64,000 nt of DNA from Vibrio sp. S17_S38 (GCF_014694375.1 NZ_JAAUWW010000010.1:1-64000); one strand, 5' to 3'. Positions 26,095-35,499 are shown, counted from the stretch's first letter. Notes: generated by a model from the letters alone, not told the origin. Translations and numbers: made by a program.

Positions 26095-26985
26095 TTATGC
26101 TTGAATTTTCGCGATGTATTTCACTAACACATCATGCACATATTGTTGGCATAATTTGGCAGTATTTGGGTTGTAATGACCACCATTGGTTAAATTGTTT
26201 GATAGCACGCGAATGGCTAAAAATGGCACATGGTAAGCCGCTGAAATTTGCGCCCCGGATGAAGCTTCCATTTCTTCAGTGCTGGTACCAAATTTGTCGT
26301 GTAGCCATTGGATGCGATCCATTTCATTATCCCAAAAATTAGCGGAAGCAATCGTGCCTTCAACGACTTGGCCTTTATAGGTGACCGTTTTTGCTAGAGC
26401 AATTAATTGGCTATCGCCTTGGTAGTAACGGATTTTATTGGCATCATCACTGCTTGCGCTGCCTGCAGAAGCAAATAAGTCCATTGGGATCCAACTTAAT
26501 GCATCTACACCTTCGCCTTTTTGTTTGACTGGGGTTTTTAAGTTTCCGGTATTGACTGTACGTTCGCCCAATACAATATCGCCTACCTTTAACGCAGGAT
26601 CATGACCGCCAGAAGTGCCTTGGTTAATGATAAGGCGAGGGTGGTAACGCTCAATCGCGATGGCTAACGCTGCGGCCGTATTTTCTAATCCTTTGCCTGT
26701 TTGTGCCACAATCACAGGGTAGTTATTTAATGTGCCTTTATAAAAAACAAAAGTGCCGGTTTTTTCGGTAGTCACATTTTTCAGCATGGACGCTAAATGC
26801 TGAGCTTCTATCGGCATTGGTCCTTGGATGATGATCGGTGCGTCTTTAGCAAATGCACTATTATCCATAGAGGAAGTAGCATTAGTTACCGTTACACTTG
26901 GAAATTCATTGGCTTGTGCAAAATTAGACATAAAAGGTAAAGCACAAAGCAAAGTGATGGTTTGAATTTTAGAATAAATCTTCAC
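26095..26985 (-). CDS. Exported nucleoside phosphorylase/nucleosidase-family protein (PNP_UDP)
   Basis: A 296-aa protein with a signal peptide (KIYSKIQTITLLCALPFMSNFAQA, cleavage near 26), so probably periplasmic. The mature part has the PNP/UDP (MTA/SAH nucleosidase-like) fold: IIIQGPMPIEAQHLA, VVAQTGKGLENTAAALA, IINQGTSGGHDPALKVGDIVLGE and MEASSGAQISAA with the conserved Glu. Where MTA/SAH nucleosidases have the catalytic Asp (RALSD) this protein has Asn (RVLSNN). It would release a base and a ribosyl product from extracellular nucleosides. A PurR-type box lies upstream. The substrate is unknown. Confidence 0.82.
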   Translation of the reverse strand: MKIYSKIQTITLLCALPFMSNFAQANEFPSVTVTNATSSMDNSAFAKDAPIIIQGPMPIEAQHLASMLKNVTTEKTGTFVFYKGTLNNYPVIVAQTGKGLENTAAALAIAIERYHPRLIINQGTSGGHDPALKVGDIVLGERTVNTGNLKTPVKQKGEGVDALSWIPMDLFASAGSASSDDANKIRYYQGDSQLIALAKTVTYKGQVVEGTIASANFWDNEMDRIQWLHDKFGTSTEEMEASSGAQISAAYHVPFLAIRVLSNNLTNGGHYNPNTAKLCQQYVHDVLVKYIAKIQA

Positions 26986-27011
26986 GAGTTTTCCTTAAAA
27001 AAAGAGTAAAA

Positions 27012-27029
27012 CTTACATCCGTATGTAAG
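27012..27029. promoter_or_regulatory. Inverted repeat in nucleosidase leader
   Basis: CTTACAT (27012-27018) and ATGTAAG (27023-27029) form a perfect 7-bp arm pair, 27 bp upstream of the nucleosidase ATG. It may be an operator or a leader hairpin. Confidence 0.4.
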
Positions 27030-27052
27030 GTGTTGAATGACGAGGATTCTAA

Positions 27053-27066
27053 AGCAAACGTTTGCT
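27053..27066. promoter_or_regulatory. PurR-type operator upstream of nucleosidase
   Basis: AGCAAACGTTTGCT is a perfect 14-bp palindrome that matches the core of the PurR consensus (ACGCAAACGTTTGCGT). It lies about 70 bp before the nucleosidase start, fitting purine-repressed scavenging. It could also influence the divergent Nudix gene. Confidence 0.7.
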
Positions 27067-27152
27067 AATGAGAAGTTATTCGCATTTTAATGTAATAAAT
27101 TGAATGAATTCTCAGTTAAATTCATTTCTGGATAAGAAGGGTAAGGATATCG

Positions 27153-27635
27153 ATGAAACATAGAATACGAGCAGCCGGAATTTTAATTCAAAACGATAAG
27201 GTGTTATTGCTTAGAGTAAATGATAGCAGTGGTGAATATTGGATCCCGCCGGGTGGTGGGTTAGAAGATGACGATAGTCATACCAAAGCCTGTTTACAGC
27301 GTGAATATTTAGAAGAAGCAGGTGTTCAAGTGGATATCGGTGAGCTGATTTGTGTCCGTGAGTTTCTTGAAACAACGCGCAATATTTATCACTCGGAGTT
27401 TTTCTACCATATTAAGCATTATCAAGGTGAACCTCATATCAATAACTTAACGGGCTTAAATGATGAGGCCTTTATTAAGGGGGTTGAATGGGTTTCTCTT
27501 TCTGAACTTAATCATAGACGAACCTTTCCTACCGATTTAACTGCATTGACAAAATTAGCCATAGAACAACGTTATAGCACGCATTTAGGCAGCTATATTC
27601 AAGGTGATAATGAAACCTGTAATCAAATGCGATAA
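27153..27635 (+). CDS. Nudix hydrolase
   Basis: This 160-aa protein is a Nudix-fold pyrophosphohydrolase acting on a nucleoside-diphosphate-linked substrate. The Nudix box GGLEDDDSHTKACLQREYLEEAG keeps the key REYLEE core but has Ser at the first Glu position of Gx5Ex7REUxEExGU. The N-terminus (RIRAAGILIQNDKVLLL) is ADP-ribose/8-oxo-type general. Specificity cannot be predicted. It is divergent from the exported nucleosidase and shares its promoter region. Confidence 0.9.
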   Translation: MKHRIRAAGILIQNDKVLLLRVNDSSGEYWIPPGGGLEDDDSHTKACLQREYLEEAGVQVDIGELICVREFLETTRNIYHSEFFYHIKHYQGEPHINNLTGLNDEAFIKGVEWVSLSELNHRRTFPTDLTALTKLAIEQRYSTHLGSYIQGDNETCNQMR

Positions 27636-27640
27636 ATAAG

Positions 27641-27683
27641 AAAGCCACTAAAATGATGATGTGTTCATTTCTAGTGGCTTTTA
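27641..27683 (+). terminator. Terminator after the Nudix gene
   Basis: AAAGCCACTA (27641-27650) pairs with TAGTGGCTTT (27672-27681), with a 21-base loop and a T-rich end. Confidence 0.8.
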
Positions 27684-27712
27684 GCTTGGTATATCGAGGT
27701 GGCTGACTTTTA

Positions 27713-27769
27713 ATTTATAAGAGCATAGATTTATAAGATCAGAGATTTATAAGACTATGGATTTATAAG
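27713..27769. repeat. 16-bp tandem repeat running into the uxaA stop codon
   Basis: The unit ATTTATAAGAnnnnnG (16 bp) occurs at 27713, 27729 and 27745, with a fourth partial ATTTATAAG at 27761 that supplies the uxaA stop codon. Units differ mainly in the last six bases. Confidence 0.85.
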
Positions 27770-29259
27770 GTTACGCCACTTTTCCAGATCGCGAGTTCTC
27801 GTATTCCATTGACTTCATTTTTTGCTTTTTCGCCATTAATGATACCCACTAAGGTTTGAACAAATTGGGTCAATAATGATTCCATTGGTACATCATCGGA
27901 TACTAATTGCCCGGCATTAAAATCAATCCAATGCTTTTTCTTCTCGGCTAATTCGGTATTGGTGGCAATTTTTACGGTTGGGACAAATCCACCATAAGGT
28001 GTTCCGCGACCAGTAGAAAACAACACCATATGACAACCCGATGCGGCAAGGGCGCTGGTGGCAATGGCATCATTTCCGGGGGCATTCAGTAGATTCAAAC
28101 CTGAGACCGACAGTTTTTGAGTGTAATTGAGTACATCCACCACAGCGCTCGTGCCTGATTTTTGGGTGCATCCGAGGGATTTATCTTCAAGTGTGGTAAT
28201 ACCACCATCTTTATTGCCTGGGGATGGATTTTCGTAAATAGGTTGATTGTGTTGTTTGTAATAGTCTTTGAAGTCGTTAATCATGGCGACGATTTTATCG
28301 AAAACTAGCTCATCTTTTGCACGTTTCATTAACAGTGTTTCTGCGCCAAACATTTCAGGCACTTCTGTTAAAACCGTCGTTCCGCCTTGAGCAATCACAT
28401 AATCAGAAAGTTGTCCTAACAATGGGTTAGCGGTAATACCAGATAATCCATCACTGCCGCCACATTCAAGGCCAAAATTGATTTCAGAAAGTTTGCCTAT
28501 GGAGCGTTTATCATGGCGAATAGTGCTATAGATTTCTTGAATAATGGCTTTTCCTGCCTCAATCTCATCATCAACTCTTTGAGAAATTAAACATTTGATT
28601 CTATTGGTGTCAATGTCGCCTAAGCCTTGCATAAAAACAGGCACTTGATTGTTTTCACACCCAAGCCCTAAGATCAGTACGCCACCTGCATTTGGATGCT
28701 TTGCCATGCTTTGTAATAAGTTACGCGTTGTGATGTGGTCATCACCCAGTTGTGAACAACCAAATTGATGAGGAAATACATATACGCCATCGATATCGAG
28801 TTCTGGGTTGTCTGCCAAAAATTGATTAACCATGGTTTGAGCAATACCGTTTACACAACCGACCGTAGGGATCACCCATAATTCATTGCGTATGCCAATT
28901 TCACCATTACTACGGCGGTAAATATTAACGTCAATATCTTTTACTGATGAAGCGGTATGGGGAATGTCAACTGGATGATATTGGTACTCTAATTTGTCAT
29001 TCAAGTTAGTTTTACTGTTATGACTGTGTATCCATGAACCCATCTTAATGTCGGCAGTCGCATGGCCAAACGATTCACCGTATTTCCATAAAAGGTCATT
29101 GGTTTTTAAATCTTGCGTCGATACCTTGTGACCTTTGGTTATATTGTCTTGAAGAGAGAAAGCATGACCATTTTCAAGCGTAATTGAGGTTCCCGATGGC
29201 AAATCGATTAAGGCAATAATGACATTATCTTTGGGATGAATTTGGATCCATGTTTTCAT
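27763..29259 (-). CDS. uxaA: Altronate dehydratase
   Basis: The 498-aa enzyme dehydrates D-altronate to 2-keto-3-deoxygluconate in galacturonate catabolism. It has the N-terminal SAF-like domain (KYGESFGHATADI), NELWVIPTVGCVNGIA, CSQLGDDH and the C-terminal GTPYGGFVPTVKIATN, all as in E. coli UxaA (495 aa). The start at 29259 (MKTWIQIHP) is preferred over an in-frame ATG at 29280 because GGAGA precedes it and it matches the family N-terminus. It lies downstream of uxaC in the same direction. Its partner uxaB is not in the window. Confidence 0.96.
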   Translation of the reverse strand: MKTWIQIHPKDNVIIALIDLPSGTSITLENGHAFSLQDNITKGHKVSTQDLKTNDLLWKYGESFGHATADIKMGSWIHSHNSKTNLNDKLEYQYHPVDIPHTASSVKDIDVNIYRRSNGEIGIRNELWVIPTVGCVNGIAQTMVNQFLADNPELDIDGVYVFPHQFGCSQLGDDHITTRNLLQSMAKHPNAGGVLILGLGCENNQVPVFMQGLGDIDTNRIKCLISQRVDDEIEAGKAIIQEIYSTIRHDKRSIGKLSEINFGLECGGSDGLSGITANPLLGQLSDYVIAQGGTTVLTEVPEMFGAETLLMKRAKDELVFDKIVAMINDFKDYYKQHNQPIYENPSPGNKDGGITTLEDKSLGCTQKSGTSAVVDVLNYTQKLSVSGLNLLNAPGNDAIATSALAASGCHMVLFSTGRGTPYGGFVPTVKIATNTELAEKKKHWIDFNAGQLVSDDVPMESLLTQFVQTLVGIINGEKAKNEVNGIRELAIWKSGVTL

Positions 29260-29322
29260 TGTTTCTCCAAAGATCTTCATAGTGTTAACTCATAATGAAG
29301 ATCGGCAATCGAATCGAGTATC

Positions 29323-29345
29323 AAGACGGCAGTGCTTACCGTCTT
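29323..29345. other. Hairpin between uxaC and uxaA
   Basis: AAGACGG (29323-29329) pairs with CCGTCTT (29339-29345). There is no T-run on the minus strand, so this looks like an mRNA-stabilising or processing stem in the 170-bp gap between the two genes. Confidence 0.45.
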
Positions 29346-29431
29346 TCATTAGGCCGCTTACTGGCGAATATTGAATTATTTAGCGGTTTGTCTATTTAGT
29401 GATTTAACTATGTAGCCAAGCCGTCACTTAG

Positions 29432-30847
29432 CTATTTAGTAATCGCTAAGTTGAAATATTGGTTGGCGTTGTTAAAGCAGATATCTTCCACCATTTTAGA
29501 GAGCAGAGGCATATCGTGCGGCGCTTCACCATCCACTACCCATTGTCCAATTAAGCGACAAAGCAAACGGCGGAAATATTCATGGCGGGTGTAGGATAAA
29601 AAGCTACGGCTGTCGGTCAGCATGCCAACAAAACGGCTAAGTAAACCAAGCTGAGAAAGCTGTTCTAACTGGCGAACCATGCCGTCTTTTTGATCGTTAA
29701 ACCACCAACCTGATCCAAATTGAATTTTGCCTGCAATGCCACCGCCTTGGAAGTTACCGCACATGGTGGCAATCACTTCGTTATCGCGTGGGTTTAAGCA
29801 ATACAAAATGGTTTTTGGTAGGGCATCTTCGACATCGAGAGCATTGAGTAATTTGGATAATGGCGCGGCGACTAAAGCATCATTAATGGAATCAAATCCC
29901 ACATCGGCACCAATAATATTAAACATGCGTTGGTTGTTATTACGCAGTGCACCAATGTGATACTGCTGAACCCAACCACGTTGTGCATATTGCTTACCTA
30001 AATAAATCAAGGTCGCCGTTTTTATTTGCGCGGCTTCAAGCTCTGATAACGATTGTCCTGATAAGCGTTTGGTTAAAATAGAATCTAATTCTTGTTCCGT
30101 TGCGGTTTCAAATACCACGGTATCTAAAGCATGATCAGAAATGCAGCAGCCGTGTGCTTCAAAATGATCTAAGCGAATGTTTAAGGCATCACAAAGTTGA
30201 TGGAAGCGAGTGATATTTATATTGGTTAGAGCACCCAGTTTGGTTAGGTATTCAGGATAATCGGCTGCGTTGGCGTTAAAGGCTTTATCTGGTCGCCAGC
30301 TTGGGCGCATTTGCACATCAAAATTCGCATCCTCCATCACTGTTTTATGTGGCGCAAGATCATCGATTGGGTCGTCGGTTGTTCCAACCATACGAACATT
30401 CATGGTTTTCATAATATTACGGGCTGAAAATTCAGGAGTGGCGAGCATTTCATTACACTGATGCCAAATTCCTTCCGCAGTCGATTCATTCAAAATGGTG
30501 TCGGTAATACCAAAAGGGCGACGTAGTTCTAGATGCGTCCAATGAAAAAGAGGGTTACCAATAGTTTGAGGAACGGTTTTTGCCCACGCCATGAATTTTT
30601 CTTTATCCGATGCATCACCAGTACAAAAACGCTCATCGACACCGTTAGTACGCATTCCTCGCCATTTGTAGTGATCACCTCGTAACCAGATATCGGTTAA
30701 ATTTTTAAAGCGATAATCTTCTGATACTTGAGTTGGTGGTAAATGGCAATGATAGTCAATGATAGGTTGGTGAACCGCCACGGAATGATAAAGCTCTTTG
30801 GCTATTTCAGTGGATAATAAGAAATCTTCAGTGAGAAATTTTGACAT
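29432..30847 (-). CDS. uxaC: Glucuronate (uronate) isomerase
   Basis: The 471-aa enzyme interconverts glucuronate/fructuronate and galacturonate/tagaturonate. It shows DYHCHLPP near the N-terminus (metal-binding HxH of the amidohydrolase-like fold), [26 protein letters not shown] and [13 protein letters not shown], all conserved in UxaC (E. coli 470 aa). The start at 30847 (MSKFL) is chosen over 30868 because it fits the family N-terminus. It is divergent from the GntR regulator and lies next to an operator. Confidence 0.97.
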   Translation of the reverse strand: MSKFLTEDFLLSTEIAKELYHSVAVHQPIIDYHCHLPPTQVSEDYRFKNLTDIWLRGDHYKWRGMRTNGVDERFCTGDASDKEKFMAWAKTVPQTIGNPLFHWTHLELRRPFGITDTILNESTAEGIWHQCNEMLATPEFSARNIMKTMNVRMVGTTDDPIDDLAPHKTVMEDANFDVQMRPSWRPDKAFNANAADYPEYLTKLGALTNINITRFHQLCDALNIRLDHFEAHGCCISDHALDTVVFETATEQELDSILTKRLSGQSLSELEAAQIKTATLIYLGKQYAQRGWVQQYHIGALRNNNQRMFNIIGADVGFDSINDALVAAPLSKLLNALDVEDALPKTILYCLNPRDNEVIATMCGNFQGGGIAGKIQFGSGWWFNDQKDGMVRQLEQLSQLGLLSRFVGMLTDSRSFLSYTRHEYFRRLLCRLIGQWVVDGEAPHDMPLLSKMVEDICFNNANQYFNLAITK

Positions 30848-30895
30848 GGTAGCCTCTAATTGCATCATTAAGTGCTGGTATAATACGAGCGGTTA

Positions 30896-30908
30896 ATTGG
30901 TATAACAA
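30896..30908. promoter_or_regulatory. UxuR/ExuR-type operator upstream of uxaC
   Basis: ATTGGTATAACAA matches the ExuR/UxuR consensus core (AAATTGGTATACCAATTT). It lies about 50 bp before the uxaC start. The same 13-mer recurs at 31158-31170. Confidence 0.8.
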
Positions 30909-31157
30909 CATGTTCGATCACACTTTTGAATATTGGAGTGACTTGTTTTGCGGGTGTTAACCAAATTTTCTGTTTTTTAAACAAGCGAAAAGTAAAAAAT
31001 CGTGTAATCTAAAGGCTTCAAGTATAATAGTGTAATTGCGCAGGTGAGATGGGTATCTTCTAATTTTAGAACCTTATTTATATTACCGATGATGGTTCGA
31101 ATCCCGTTTTCATATAATTCTCATCTAACACATCATTATGTCGCTATGTTACTATTT

Positions 31158-31170
31158 ATTGGTATAACAA
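31158..31170. promoter_or_regulatory. UxuR/ExuR-type operator upstream of the GntR regulator
   Basis: ATTGGTATAACAA, identical to the copy at 30896-30908, lies 24 bp before the regulator ATG, so autoregulation is likely. The rest of the 347-bp spacer 30848-31194 has no gene. Confidence 0.8.
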
Positions 31171-31194
31171 ATGAAAAGCTATAGGCTATAGGTC

Positions 31195-31926
31195 ATGGAA
31201 ATCAATACAAAACTGTATCAAAAAATTGCTGCTCAATTTAAACGTGACATTAAAAATAACCAATATCCTGTAGGGGCGATGTTGCCACCTGAAAGGGTTA
31301 TTTCTGAAAAATTGGAAGTAAGTCGGACTGTTGTTCGAGAAGCGATGATCATGCTTGAAGTGGAAGGTTATGTTGAAGTTCGTAAAGGCTCGGGCATTCG
31401 GGTTGTTAGTGCTGAACCTTTAGTCTCGCTGCCAAAAGAAGAATCACCAATGGACAGTTGGGGACCATTTGAGCTGCTTCAAGCTCGTCAATTATTTGAA
31501 AGTAGTATTGCTGAATTCGCCGCGACTCAAGCAACAAAACAAGATCTTGTTGCATTAATGAAAATTCAAGATCAAGCCCGCAGCGATGACCACTCACGTG
31601 ATTCTCATTGGGATCGTGAGTTTCATGTTCAGCTTGCCCGTTGTACTCAAAATTCAGCCATTGTGCATATTGCTGAGCAGTTATGTAATCATCGAGAAAA
31701 TAATCCTTACTGGAAAAAACTGCATGAGCATATTGAGGAAGTTAAAATCAAGAGTTGGTGTGATGACCACGATGCGATTTTAAAAGCTTTGATGAAAGGA
31801 GATGCGGAAGATGCTAAACATCAAGCTTGGCATCATATAGAGCAAACTAAACAAATGTTGTTTGATGCAAGTACTGAAGACTATGATAGGTTCTTGTATT
31901 CGGAAAGCACCTTGCTTAAATCATAA
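31195..31926 (+). CDS. GntR-family uronate regulator (UxuR/ExuR-like)
   Basis: A 243-aa FadR-subfamily regulator. The N-terminal winged helix has LPPERVISEKLEVSRTVVREAM and VEVRKGSGIRVV; the C-terminal FCD ligand domain has RQLFESSIAEFAA, DREFHVQLARCTQNS and the metal-site histidines in NHREN and DDHDAIL. Its position, divergent from uxaC and beside the TRAP-uxuBA genes, and the repeated ATTGGTATAAC operators suggest a repressor relieved by fructuronate or a related uronate. Distinguishing UxuR from ExuR needs phylogeny. Confidence 0.93.
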   Translation: MEINTKLYQKIAAQFKRDIKNNQYPVGAMLPPERVISEKLEVSRTVVREAMIMLEVEGYVEVRKGSGIRVVSAEPLVSLPKEESPMDSWGPFELLQARQLFESSIAEFAATQATKQDLVALMKIQDQARSDDHSRDSHWDREFHVQLARCTQNSAIVHIAEQLCNHRENNPYWKKLHEHIEEVKIKSWCDDHDAILKALMKGDAEDAKHQAWHHIEQTKQMLFDASTEDYDRFLYSESTLLKS

Positions 31927-32541
31927 GATTTATCAATTATTCACATGTTTATCAGTCGATTATATAGTTTCATAATGTCTGATATAACATTGTTAATGCC
32001 CTAATATAGATTGCTAATGTCGTACATAGTTTATCTGTGTTGTATATCACCCCCCTCTGAACCACTCCCATTTTAATGCAAGGGCGACTAATCTGGTCGC
32101 TTTAACTTACTTCCCCCTATAGAGCGATCCTGTTGTTTTATAAACGTATATCTCTGCTTAATTCGTATTGTTAATATTTCTTCGATTATCTGCATTCCAT
32201 ACTTTTCAATTGTTCATACGCCAATGGTGTTATACCAATGTTTAATGGAATAAAGTCAATTGTTACGCCATTATTACCTTTTGACTCGCTTGGATATTGA
32301 TGGTTCATCCTATCTAACCCCTGTATTTCCGTGACTTAGTTCAAAAAACCTAACATATATTGGACCAATTTTAATTTCATTGATCTCTAACTCTTTTTTA
32401 GATGTCATACCAATGCATAGTGTTATCACTAAGATGTCTGATAGGTTGCTATTAGTTCAGTTGGTTTTTCGATTTTACTTACCGATATTGTATAGATATC
32501 AGCTAAATATAAAAAATATAAGAAAATCTAAAGAGGGCAGC
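31927..32541 (+). promoter_or_regulatory. Long leader region of the TRAP-uxuBA operon
   Basis: This 615-bp gap has no convincing gene. TGTTATACCAAT at 32228-32239 is the reverse complement of the operator core. A short stem GCGAC/GTCGC (32084-32088 and 32096-32100) is followed by TTT. An open frame from 32380 into the TRAP gene exists but its N-terminal 54 residues look unlike TRAP proteins, so this is treated as leader. Confidence 0.55.
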
Positions 32542-33063
32542 ATGTTTGTAAACCAATTTAATATCTATCTCAAAAAAGCGCTGGAGATCCTGCTAGCGTT
32601 TTTTATGATGATTATGATTCTCGCTGTAGTTTGGCAGGTATTTACCCGTTTTGTGCTTCAAGACCCTGCAAGTTATACCGATGAATTGTCTCGCTACTTA
32701 CTTATGTGGATAGGTATTTTAGGTGGAGCTTATACCTATTCGGTTAAACGCCATCTTGCATTAGAAATGCTTTCTTCCAAGCTCGGCATTAGAGGGCAGC
32801 ATATTTTAACTATCATTATTAATCTTATTATCTGTGCTTTTGCTGCGGTTGTGTTGATTTATGGTGGTGGCGAAATGGTAAGCACAACATTACAGCACGG
32901 ACAAATATCGCCAGGAATTACATTTTTTGGAGATAGTTTAAAAATGGGCTATGTCTATTTAGTTGTGCCTATTTCTGGCGTACTGATTTTATATTATGGG
33001 CTGTTCGATACTTATGAATCGGCTATTTCGCTTATGTCTCCTAACCATCAAGCGCAAGGTTAA
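32542..33063 (+). CDS. TRAP transporter small permease (DctQ family)
   Basis: The 173-aa protein has four hydrophobic segments and the DctQ signatures VVWQVFTRFVLQDPASYTDELSRYLLMW and GAYTYSVKRHLALEM. It pairs with the large permease that begins 5 bp after its stop. The start at 32542 (MFVNQFNIYLKK) is preferred over the in-frame ATG at 32380 because AGAGGG precedes it and the upstream residues match no family. The uronate neighbours suggest glucuronate or galacturonate as substrate. Confidence 0.93.
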   Translation: MFVNQFNIYLKKALEILLAFFMMIMILAVVWQVFTRFVLQDPASYTDELSRYLLMWIGILGGAYTYSVKRHLALEMLSSKLGIRGQHILTIIINLIICAFAAVVLIYGGGEMVSTTLQHGQISPGITFFGDSLKMGYVYLVVPISGVLILYYGLFDTYESAISLMSPNHQAQG

Positions 33064-33068
33064 TAATC

Positions 33069-34427
33069 ATGACTCTATTAGATTTATTGTTTTCAGCCGA
33101 TTTTCTTGCCAATGCGCCAGACTTTTTCTTTGATTTTATACCAGTCGCGGTTTTATTTGGTGTGCTAGGTGTCCTATTAGTGATTGGTGTACCGATTGCT
33201 TTCTCTATTGGTATTGCGGCGATATTGACGATTTTCCTCGACTTTCCACTTGATCAAGCGATGGTGTTAAGCTCGCAAAAATTTGCAAATGGCTTGGATA
33301 ACTTTGGTTTGTTGGCGCTGCCATTTTTTATTGTGGCTGGTAACTTAATGAACCGAGGTGGACTTGCTTCTCGATTGATTAACTTCGCGATGATTTTTGG
33401 TGGCAAACTACCCGGTTCACTGTCTCATGTAAATGTTATCGCGAATATGATGTTTGGTTCTCTGTCTGGTTCGGCTGCGGCATCTGCTGCTGCGGTAGGT
33501 GGGATCATGAAGCCTCTACAAGACAAGCATGATTATCCACCAGAGTTTTCCGCCGCCGTAAACGTGGCCTCTTGCCCAACAGGGTTATTAATTCCACCAT
33601 CAAATATCCTAATTCTTTATGCTTTAGTGAGCACCACATCGGTTCAGTATTTATTTATCGCGGGTTATCTGCCGGGTTTATTGATGGGACTAGGAATCAT
33701 GGTTGGCATTTTCTTGTTCGGTAAGCGTTATGGTATTCCGGCTGAGAGAATCGAATTTACAGAAAGAAAGCGCAAAGTGGTGTTAGATGCACTACCGAGT
33801 TTAAGTCTTGTTGTCATCATCATGGGCGGCATTTTAGGCGGTGTGTTTACCGCAACAGAAGCGTCGGCGATTGCGGTGGTTTACAGCTTAATTCTTGGGA
33901 TTGTTTACCGCGAATTAAAAATGAAAGACATGATGCCATTGCTGATTGAAAGTGTGGTGACAACGTCGATTGTTTTGCTCATGGTCGCAACCTCATCTGT
34001 GATGTCCTGGTCGATGGCCAATGCCGATATTCCGGGCTTCATTGCTGACTTTGTATTAGCTGCATCAGAAAACCCAATCATGGTTATGCTGCTAATGAAT
34101 GTCATTTTATTGGTCGTCGGTACTTTTATGGACATGACGCCAGCGGTTCTAATCTTTACGCCTATCTTCTTACCTATTGCGGTTCAACTAGGCATTGATC
34201 CTGTTCATTTCGGTATTATTTTGGTGTTTAACTTATGTATCGGAATTTGTACACCACCAGTCGGCACCGCATTATTTGTTGGTTGTAGTGTTTCTAAAAC
34301 TAAACTGGGTTCTGTTGTCCCTAAATTATTACCGTTATTTGGGATCATGGTCATTACGCTTGCCATAGTGACTGTTTTCCCTGAGATATCACTTTGGTTG
34401 CCTCGTCTCGCAGGCTATCAACAATAA
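33069..34427 (+). CDS. TRAP transporter large permease (DctM family)
   Basis: The 452-aa protein has about 11-12 hydrophobic segments, with the DctM signatures FGSLSGSAAASAAAVGGIMKPLQD and MDMTPAVLIFTPIFLPIA, and CPTGLLIPPSNILILY. It forms the sodium-coupled translocation unit with the small permease and receives substrate from the binding protein 45 bp downstream. It is 25 residues longer than typical YiaN-type members because of a hydrophobic N-terminal extension. Confidence 0.95.
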   Translation: MTLLDLLFSADFLANAPDFFFDFIPVAVLFGVLGVLLVIGVPIAFSIGIAAILTIFLDFPLDQAMVLSSQKFANGLDNFGLLALPFFIVAGNLMNRGGLASRLINFAMIFGGKLPGSLSHVNVIANMMFGSLSGSAAASAAAVGGIMKPLQDKHDYPPEFSAAVNVASCPTGLLIPPSNILILYALVSTTSVQYLFIAGYLPGLLMGLGIMVGIFLFGKRYGIPAERIEFTERKRKVVLDALPSLSLVVIIMGGILGGVFTATEASAIAVVYSLILGIVYRELKMKDMMPLLIESVVTTSIVLLMVATSSVMSWSMANADIPGFIADFVLAASENPIMVMLLMNVILLVVGTFMDMTPAVLIFTPIFLPIAVQLGIDPVHFGIILVFNLCIGICTPPVGTALFVGCSVSKTKLGSVVPKLLPLFGIMVITLAIVTVFPEISLWLPRLAGYQQ

Positions 34428-34472
34428 CTTGCAGGTACTTGTAAGTTACTAACAATAAAAAGGACGATTTAC

Positions 34473-35441
34473 ATGAAAAATATGAAAACGTTATTAGCTT
34501 CTGTCGTACTGACGTCAGCAATGGCATTTCAGGCGCACGCAGCTACACTGAAGTTGGCGCATGCATTACCAACGGAACATCCAGTACATAAATCACTGAC
34601 TTGGTTCGCTAAGGAAGTAACAAAAGAAACCAAAACCCGCGTAAAAGTATACCCAAATGGCACGTTAGGTGATGAAACCAACCTGTTACAAATGGTTCAA
34701 AATGGCACAATTGCTTTCACAAAAGTGAGTGCTGCGCCGCTGAGTACCTTTGCGCCAGACTACAACGTTCTTTCCTTACCTTATTTATTTAAAGATAAAG
34801 CAAGCTACGACAAAGTATTAGAAGGACCAATCGGCGATAAAATTTTAGCATCGTCTGAAAAGTCAGGATTTATCGGTCTTGCATTTCTTGATGCAGGCGC
34901 ACGTAGTTTTTATACCGACAAACCAATTAAAGAGCCCTCTGATCTAAAAGGCATGAAAATTCGCGTTCAAAACTCGCCAATTTCAATTGATACCATGAAA
35001 GCATTAGGTGCAACGGCGGTACCACTACCATATGGTGAGTTGTACTCAGCACTTCAACAAGGGGTGGTTGATGGAGCGGAAAACAATATCCCTTCATATT
35101 ATTCATCTCGTCATTATGAAGTGAAAAAATTCTTCTCATACGATATGCACACTATGGTTCCTGATGTGTTAGTGGTTTCAACTAGTACTTGGAATGGCTT
35201 TACGGACGAGCAAAAAGCAACGATTCGTAAAATTGCAAAAGAGACTGTTGAGCAACAAAAAACGAATTGGAAGGCTTACGTAGATAAATCATTAATTGAT
35301 TTGAAAAAACAAAACGTAACTTTCACCGACAGTGATATCCCAGCGTTCCAAGAAGCGGTGAAACCTGTTTACGAAAAATTCAAAAAAGAAAACCCAGACT
35401 TAGCCGACTTGTTAGAAGAAATCCAACAAGCACAACAATAA
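34473..35441 (+). CDS. TRAP transporter substrate-binding protein (DctP family)
   Basis: The 322-aa periplasmic protein has a signal peptide (cleavage after FQAHA near residue 23) and DctP signatures: LKLAHALPTEHPVHKSL, KGMKIRVQNSPISIDTMKALGATAVPLPYGELYSALQQGVVDGAENN. The conserved Arg in KIRVQ binds the substrate carboxylate. Genomic context and this subgroup suggest a hexuronate ligand. AAAGGA precedes the ATG. Confidence 0.95.
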   Translation: MKNMKTLLASVVLTSAMAFQAHAATLKLAHALPTEHPVHKSLTWFAKEVTKETKTRVKVYPNGTLGDETNLLQMVQNGTIAFTKVSAAPLSTFAPDYNVLSLPYLFKDKASYDKVLEGPIGDKILASSEKSGFIGLAFLDAGARSFYTDKPIKEPSDLKGMKIRVQNSPISIDTMKALGATAVPLPYGELYSALQQGVVDGAENNIPSYYSSRHYEVKKFFSYDMHTMVPDVLVVSTSTWNGFTDEQKATIRKIAKETVEQQKTNWKAYVDKSLIDLKKQNVTFTDSDIPAFQEAVKPVYEKFKKENPDLADLLEEIQQAQQ

Positions 35442-35488
35442 TAAATGAACAGAGGCATATACGACTTTCTGTATGTGCCTCTATTTTT

Positions 35489-35499
35489 ATTGGTATACC
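35489..35499. promoter_or_regulatory. UxuR/ExuR-type operator upstream of uxuB
   Basis: ATTGGTATACC matches the operator consensus centre and lies about 20 bp before the uxuB ATG, followed by a T-run. It could give uxuBA its own control apart from the TRAP genes. Confidence 0.7.

Noticed and set aside
32380-32541. N-terminal extension of the TRAP small permease from an upstream ATG
   Set aside because: The extra 54 residues do not resemble TRAP proteins, and AGAGGG precedes the inner ATG at 32542.
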